From JBDNIO01 sp041688215 (GTDB taxonomy: Bacteria > Pseudomonadota > Gammaproteobacteria > Nevskiales > Salinisphaeraceae), in NCBI GenBank assembly GCA_041688215.1, contig JBDNIO010000200.1:1-17663 (forward strand): a stretch of DNA of 17,663 bases, read 5' to 3'. How positions within the stretch are numbered: position 1 is the first letter of the stretch; each line of letters begins with the position of its first letter. The position numbers were made by a program, and so were the translations under genes. Below the pieces are notes generated by a model. That model was not told the DNA's origin. It saw nothing but the letters and a program-made list of their open reading frames with translations, and did not search any database. Positions 14,061 through 17,663 of this stretch are shown here, piece after piece.

Positions 14061-15014
14061 TTAACTCCTCCTTGAGTTATGGGTTAGCAAAGTTTCGGCT
14101 TCCTGCACGATGCTTTCAACAATCGCCCGCGCGGGTTTAACCGAATCGATCAGATCGACCGCTTCGCCTGCGAATACCACTGCGGTATCGGTGTCGCCTC
14201 TGTCGGCGGCTTCTCCGTAATCCGCCTGCTGACTGGCTAAACCGGCATATAGCGCCGATTCGCGGCCATGCCACTGCGCCGAGAAACGATTGAGCGGCAC
14301 ACGGCCGGTAATGTGCTCCGGCCAGGGATAGCCCCGCACGATATCGAATACCCGCGTCCGCAGTGTGTTATCGCCTTCGCTATCCACAATAAAGCGCTTG
14401 GCATTAGCGTGCCCCAGCGCCTCCTCACTGGCGAAGAAACGGGTGCCGATCAGCACACCGGCCGCACCCAACATGAGCGCAGCGGCCAACCCGCGGCCAT
14501 CGGCGATGCCGCCGGCGGCGACCACCGGGATCGGTGCTACTGCATCCACTACTGCCGGCACGAAAGTGAAGGTTGATCTCGCGCCGCCGTGGCCACCGCC
14601 CTCGGTACCCTGGGCAACGATTAAATCGGCACCCGCCGCCGCCGCTTCACGCGCCTGCACTAGCGTTTGTACCTGGCAGATTATTTTGGCTCCGGCGTCG
14701 CGCACCGCGGGCAGGAACGGCAGGTAATCCCCAAAGGAAAACATCACGGCTGCTGGTTTGTATTTCATGGCAATATCTAGCAGAGACGGTTGTTTTGCCA
14801 GCGACCAGGTAATGAAACCCACGCCCACACGGGCGCCACCGGCGTTGTCGAACTCGCGGCTCAGCCAGTCGGAATCGCCATAGCCGGCACCGATCAGGCC
14901 GAGGCCTCCGGCTTCACTCACCGCGGCGGCCAACGCACCGCCGGACACATTGCCCATCGGGGCAAGTAGCACGGGATGCTTGATGCCCAGCAAGTCATTC
15001 AATGCGGTATGCAT
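14061..15014 (-). CDS. Nitronate monooxygenase (2-nitropropane dioxygenase-like)
   Basis: This is a 317-residue FMN TIM-barrel enzyme that oxidises alkyl nitronates to carbonyl compounds and nitrite. Diagnostic segments are HPVLLAPMGNVSGGALAAAV at the N-terminus, GAGYGD, CQVQTLVQAREAAAAGAD, AQGTEGGGHGG, PVVAAGGIADGRGLAAAL for flavin phosphate binding, and GVLIGTRFFASEEA. The ATG at 15014 follows AAGGG and lies six bases after the stop of the CMD gene. A nitronate-consuming enzyme under NsrR makes sense as part of a nitrosative-stress response. The exact substrate cannot be read from the sequence, and some members of this family are other FMN enzymes. Confidence 0.88.
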   Translation of the reverse strand: MHTALNDLLGIKHPVLLAPMGNVSGGALAAAVSEAGGLGLIGAGYGDSDWLSREFDNAGGARVGVGFITWSLAKQPSLLDIAMKYKPAAVMFSFGDYLPFLPAVRDAGAKIICQVQTLVQAREAAAAGADLIVAQGTEGGGHGGARSTFTFVPAVVDAVAPIPVVAAGGIADGRGLAAALMLGAAGVLIGTRFFASEEALGHANAKRFIVDSEGDNTLRTRVFDIVRGYPWPEHITGRVPLNRFSAQWHGRESALYAGLASQQADYGEAADRGDTDTAVVFAGEAVDLIDSVKPARAIVESIVQEAETLLTHNSRRS

Positions 15015-15020
15015 ACGCCC

Positions 15021-15338
15021 TTAATCCTGTTTGTCCTTTTCGGCGTAGGCGTCGAAAGCCAAGTGCGAGTGCGCAACCGCCCCGCCCGCGCGCATTTCCG
15101 TTGCCACCCAGATCGCCTCCATTAGCTCGGCTTCGGAAGCACCCGCGCGTTTGGCCGCCGGGGCATGGCCCTTGATGCAATACGGGCATTGCGTCACGTG
15201 CGCAACCGCCACGGCGATAAGCTGCTTGGTTTTGGCGTCGAGTGCGCCGGGAGCGAATACCGCCTTGCTGAAATCGCGCCATGCTTGTTCGGTGTCGGGG
15301 GTTAGTTGTTTTCTGTTTTGTCCTGGGGTTTGGGTCAT
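15021..15338 (-). CDS. Carboxymuconolactone decarboxylase/AhpD-like protein
   Basis: This is a 105-residue all-helical CMD-domain protein. The core KTKQLIAVAVAHVTQCPYC followed by IKGHAPAAKRAGAS carries the CxxC-xx-H redox motif of AhpD-type peroxidase partners, so disulfide reductase or peroxidase activity is more likely than decarboxylation. The ATG at 15338 begins MTQTPGQ and has GGAGA about eleven bases upstream. A TTG at 15395 overlapping the nsrR stop would add 19 residues without family support, but would give a coupled overlap like hemN-trhA. It is the second gene of the nsrR operon. Confidence 0.85.
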   Translation of the reverse strand: MTQTPGQNRKQLTPDTEQAWRDFSKAVFAPGALDAKTKQLIAVAVAHVTQCPYCIKGHAPAAKRAGASEAELMEAIWVATEMRAGGAVAHSHLAFDAYAEKDKQD

Positions 15339-15391
15339 GGTTATGGGGTCTCCGGTTGGGATGATGGGCACGCACTCAATGTAGGCAGCAA

Positions 15392-15823
15392 TCAAGACGC
15401 CAGCAGTAATTCACGCAATTGCCGGCCGTTCTGGGCCAGATCAGCGAGGGTATAACCGTCGAGTACTTGCAGAAACGCCGCCTGGGCCTCGCCCAGCGCC
15501 TTCTTCAAGCGGCAGGCCGGGTCGATGGGGCAGCTTGAATTTGCGCCGAAGCATTCAAGTAATTGCAGATTTTCGGTATTGCGCACGACATCACCGATAT
15601 TGATCTGCCGGGCGAGTTTCGCAAGCTCGAGCCCGCCGCCGCGCCCGCGCTGGCTATGAATATAGCCGTGTTGCACCAACGTCTGCGCTACCTTCGCCAT
15701 GTGATGCACGGAAATGCGATAGCGGGTGGCCGCCGCCTGCACGGTTGCAGGCATTTCTGCGTCTTTCACCGTCAGGTATATCAGCAGTCTCAGGGCGTAA
15801 TCCGTATGTGTGGTGAGTTGCAT
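15392..15823 (-). CDS. nsrR: NsrR, Rrf2-family nitric-oxide-sensing repressor
   Basis: This is a 143-residue repressor with an Fe-S cluster that is destroyed or modified by NO. The winged-helix N-terminus MQLTTHTDYALRLLIYLTV, the recognition part ISVHHMAKVAQTLVQHGYI and the wing RGRGGGLEL match NsrR. The cluster cysteines are C91, C98 and C104 (ECFGANSSCPIDPACRLK), followed by FLQVLDGYTLADL. Spacing between the first two is two residues longer than in E. coli (C91, C96, C102). The ATG at 15823 lies next to the divergent hmp promoter. It heads an operon with CMD, nitronate monooxygenase, DUF2945 and DUF488 and is probably autoregulated. Confidence 0.92.
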   Translation of the reverse strand: MQLTTHTDYALRLLIYLTVKDAEMPATVQAAATRYRISVHHMAKVAQTLVQHGYIHSQRGRGGGLELAKLARQINIGDVVRNTENLQLLECFGANSSCPIDPACRLKKALGEAQAAFLQVLDGYTLADLAQNGRQLRELLLAS

Positions 15824-15827
15824 GATA

Positions 15828-15855
15828 TTGACAAATTTAATTTGGTAAATAGTAT
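15828..15855 (+). promoter_or_regulatory. hmp promoter with an embedded NsrR-type operator
   Basis: A near-consensus sigma-70 promoter, TTGACA (15828-15833), 16-bp spacer, TAGTAT (15850-15855), points at hmp with a start near 15862. The palindrome CAAATTTAATTTG (15832-15844, symmetric apart from its centre) overlaps the -35 box and spacer, so a bound repressor would block polymerase. AAATT/AATTT-rich dyads are typical of NsrR targets. It lies between nsrR and hmp, only 51 bp apart, and probably controls both. Confidence 0.75.
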
Positions 15856-15874
15856 ACCGCTTTTGGAGAAGCAC

Positions 15875-16491
15875 ATGCTTACAGACGACCAGAAAGCCAT
15901 CATTAAACAAACTGTGCCGATACTGCAGGCCGATGGCGAAGCGCTTACCCGCTATTTTTATGAGCGCATGTTCCGGGTAAATCCCGAGGTTCGCGACTAC
16001 TTTAACCCGGCTCACCAGCGCTCGGGCACCCAGCAACGGGCGCTTGCCGGTGCCATTCTTGCTTACGCGCAGAATATCGATAACCTGGGCGCGTTGGGCG
16101 ATGCCGTTGAGTAATATCAATGCTGCACGCGGCACTGCAAGAGCCTGACACAACCCGGCCAATCGTCTTCATTCAGGCGGCACTTAACGGCGCAGTTCAC
16201 GCTTTTGAAGACGAACTTCGGCTATTGCGGGAAACGTACCCAAACCTGCGTGCCCACATCCGTTACAGCGCGCCGCTGGACTCTGACAAGACCGCCAAGC
16301 GGCATGACAGCGAAGGCTTTATTGATGACACACTAATCGATGCGATGGTGGGAGACCTTAATGTCACCTACTACTTTTGCGGGCCAGCGCCGATGCTGGA
16401 ACATGTCTACGCGCTGTTGCGTGGCCGTGGCATACCCGAAGCTGACTTGCATTACGAGTTCTTCGGTCCCGGTGGAACACTGGCAGCATAA
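15875..16491 (+). pseudogene. hmp: Flavohemoglobin (NO dioxygenase) with internal deletion
   Basis: Hmp detoxifies NO to nitrate. The first piece (15875-16114, 79 residues) is the start of the globin domain: MLTDDQKAIIKQTVPILQAD, YFYERMF with Tyr29, and QRSGTQQRAL with Gln53, both at E. coli positions, ending GALGDAVE-stop. The second piece (from 16120, another frame) is the C-terminal NAD-binding part: MLHAALQEPDTTRP, IQAALNGAVHAFEDE, DSEGFIDD, YYFCGPAPMLEHVY and HYEFFGPGG. The proximal haem histidine (His85), the rest of the globin and the whole FAD domain are missing, roughly 220 residues. The gene keeps a good GGAGAAG site, the promoter and the NsrR operator. It is non-functional as written. 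Confidence 0.88.
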
Positions 16492-16674
16492 AATCACAGC
16501 GTTGCTGGCACTGCGCTAGTATTATATATGGACGTCTGCTAACAACAATGCCACAGCGCAACCCTACTTAAATCCATCTCTGCCAAGACGGCTGCTTCGG
16601 CGCTTTGGCAATGGCCTCCGGAATGGCAGCGATTACGGATTAAAGCAGCTATCAAATTCCGTGGAAATTTCGAT
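16492..16674. other. Intergenic stretch between hmp remnant and DUF3565
   Basis: A possible weak promoter is TTGCTG (16502-16507) and TATATA (16523-16528) with a short 15-bp spacer. The DUF3565 frame stays open upstream to at least 16570 (reading KTAASALWQWPPEWQ) without a start codon or recognised similarity. A near-dyad AAATTCCGTGGAAATTT lies at about 16656-16672, close to the ATG. No RNA gene or terminator is apparent. Confidence 0.35.
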
Positions 16675-16869
16675 ATGCGTCAAGCTATTATCGGCTACCA
16701 TAAGGACGATGAACTGCACTGGGTAGACAAACTCGCCTGTGGTCACTGCCAGCATGTCCGTCACAACCCGCCCTGGGTACAGCGGCCGTGGGTAATAACG
16801 GCGGACGGCCGTAGATCAATGCTTGGCTTTAAACTGGATTGTGTAGAATGTGAGCAAGCAACAACGTAG
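16675..16869 (+). CDS. DUF3565 small zinc-ribbon-like protein
   Basis: This is a 64-residue protein with the DUF3565 signature: IIGYHKDDELHWVDKLACGH, then QHVRHNPPWVQRPWVITADG and a C-terminal LDCVECEQ. The CGH-x-C and C-x2-C elements with adjacent histidines suggest a small metal-binding fold. The family is often found beside, or fused to, TehB-type methyltransferases and has no proven function. The ATG at 16675 has only a weak GGAAA site. It follows the hmp remnant on the same strand and may share stress regulation, which is inference only. Confidence 0.82.
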   Translation: MRQAIIGYHKDDELHWVDKLACGHCQHVRHNPPWVQRPWVITADGRRSMLGFKLDCVECEQATT

Positions 16870-16997
16870 GTGGCGGAACTCAGGTTTAGCGCCTGAATCT
16901 ATTCCTCTGCCTTCCGCCTGTAGATAAAACTTTGCGTGGGTGCAGAACTGATATATTTTTTGGCGTGCTAAAGGTATCTGAATAATTGCGCAGGGAT

Positions 16998-17212
16998 TTA
17001 TTGTGACCGTGGTGCCAGCCACCCGGCCGCGCTAGCCCAAACTGCACCCGGCGCCTTGCTGCCGAGAATAACGCCCATATGACCGCCCGGAGCTACCTGG
17101 AAAGTCTTGTCCGTACTGGCTACCACATCCATGATCTTTTCGGCGATCGGCGGTTTCACCAGAATGTCCGTTTCTCCCGCATAAATCATTAACGCGGAAT
17201 CAATACGATTAA
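16998..17212 (-). pseudogene. PhaC-like (class III poly-hydroxyalkanoate synthase / alpha/beta hydrolase) C-terminal fragment
   Basis: About 71 codons on the minus strand read LNRIDSALMIYAGETDILV followed by AEKIMDVVASTDKTFQVAPG, GHMGVILGSKAPGAVW and a normal stop. This is the C-terminal end of PhaC-type synthases, including the catalytic-triad aspartate (GETD) and histidine (GGHMG). The nucleophile half is missing because the frame meets foreign DNA at 17213, where a decayed IS66 element begins. It is a gene cut by an insertion or rearrangement. The region between it and DUF3565 (16870-16997) has no recognised feature. Confidence 0.75.
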
Positions 17213-17232
17213 GGGCACCTCTAAAAATAGCC
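17213..17232. repeat. Possible single insertion-sequence end at the PhaC/IS66 junction
   Basis: GGGCACCTCTAAAAATAGCC sits exactly where the PhaC-like frame ends and the broken tnpB begins. It does not fit either gene and has the look of a terminal inverted repeat. I see no matching inverted copy in the window, so it may be the scar of a third, lost element. Confidence 0.35.
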
Positions 17233-17400
17233 TACTGTGAGATAATTGCCGCTGCGGTTGATGTAGCCATATAAGTCCCCGGATAACGGGTCATGGCCCA
17301 GGGTGTGCTTGATCAGGGCGTATAAGCCGGTAAAGCTTTTGCGCATGTCTACCGGTGCACCGTAGACATACACCCGTAACCGGCCTTCGGGGAAGAACAC
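17221..17400 (-). pseudogene. tnpB: IS66 family TnpB (Orf2), truncated
   Basis: From the GTG at 17400 the minus strand reads FFPEGRLRVYVYGAPVDMRK, then SFTGLYALIKHTLGHDPLSG and DLYGYINRSGNYLTV. This is the unmistakable first half of the IS66 accessory protein TnpB, normally about 110-120 residues. After YLTV it leaves the family and stops at 17223-17221, exactly where PhaC-like sequence starts. The element is therefore broken here, and its tnpC transposase is not in the window on this side. Confidence 0.88.
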
Positions 17401-17663
17401 GCTTACCCCGGCGCCAGCGCAAGACGATGCCGGTGCCCAGGTCAAGCTCGATATCCCAAGGCAAAGCATTGGCTTGTGGTTGCAAGGCCGTCCAGGTCTG
17501 ACTTTCGCCCGCTAACGCGCCCGCGTCGATAAAGGCTGCCCTGGGCGAAGGCGCGGCAACCGGTGCAATGCGATCCCTGTCCAGCTTTTGGCGTCAGCGG
17601 TAGAAACTCGAGGCGCTGATGGATGCGTGGCGCCAGAACGCCGTGGCGCTCTCGCCGCTGGCA
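17401..17663 (-). pseudogene. tnpA: IS66 family TnpA (Orf1), partial, with an in-frame stop
   Basis: The minus-strand frame entering at the window edge reads SGESATAFWRHASISASSFY, a stop, then RQKLDRDR, and later WTALQPQANALPWDIELDLG and TGIVLRWRRG. This matches IS66 TnpA, whose helix-turn-helix normally reads SSFYRWR; the tryptophan codon is TGA here (17596-17594). Apart from that single nonsense change the frame is open into the tnpB start. The beginning of the gene is outside the window. Confidence 0.8.

Noticed and set aside
16816..17022. Minus-strand frame of 68 codons between DUF3565 and the PhaC-like fragment
   Set aside because: No recognisable motif, no ribosome site, overlaps DUF3565, and composition is that of non-coding DNA.

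Overview
The window is a high-GC proteobacterial segment. The protein families suggest a gammaproteobacterium, or a near relative, that lives across the oxic/anoxic boundary and oxidises sulfide. The supporting genes are a type II sulfide:quinone reductase (SQR), HemN, an Azotobacter-like 7Fe ferredoxin, an azurin-like cupredoxin, a hemerythrin, NsrR and Hmp. This placement is inferred from gene content and is not a phylogenetic result.

Layout, left half. A cut Crp/Fnr-family regulator (1-213, -) lies at the edge. Next come hemN-trhA (434-2484, -), a damaged sqr (2569-3759, -), and a damaged pdxH plus acyl-CoA dehydrogenase pair (3863-5686, -). A small, probably N-truncated membrane protein (5756-6033, +) follows, then hemerythrin and azurin-like cupredoxin (6173-7279, +) ending at a terminator. 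aidB (7334-9025, -) and a two-domain APH-like/P-loop kinase (9168-10745, +) diverge from a shared regulatory site. A 272-bp terminal-inverted-repeat element (10735-11006) ends the kinase gene. fdxA (11037-11396, -) and a SirB2-like membrane protein (11502-11903, -) follow.

The unifying signal here is regulatory. Five 14-bp FNR/ANR/DNR-type palindromes (TTGAY-N4-ATCAA; Y = T or C) occur within 9 kb: before hemN, sqr, the hemerythrin gene, aidB/kinase and fdxA. In each case a -10-like hexamer places the predicted start about 41 bp from the box centre, the class II activator geometry. The left-edge regulator lacks an N-terminal cysteine cluster and so looks more DNR-like than FNR-like in the part visible.

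Layout, right half. A graveyard of an IS110-type transposase and a TDT-family transporter fragment (11909-12365) leads to a frame-broken yggS (12541-13262, +). A five-gene minus-strand operon follows: nsrR, CMD/AhpD-like, nitronate monooxygenase, DUF2945, DUF488 (13291-15823). It diverges from an hmp remnant that has lost its middle (15875-16491, +). The NsrR-type operator sits inside the hmp promoter. DUF3565 (16675-16869, +) is next. The right edge holds a PhaC-like C-terminal fragment abutting a decayed IS66 element.

A second theme is damage. sqr, the acyl-CoA dehydrogenase, pdxH, yggS and hmp all carry internal deletions judged against their families. At least one junction sits on a plausible 9-bp direct repeat. 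Whether this is real gene decay or an assembly artefact cannot be decided without the reads.
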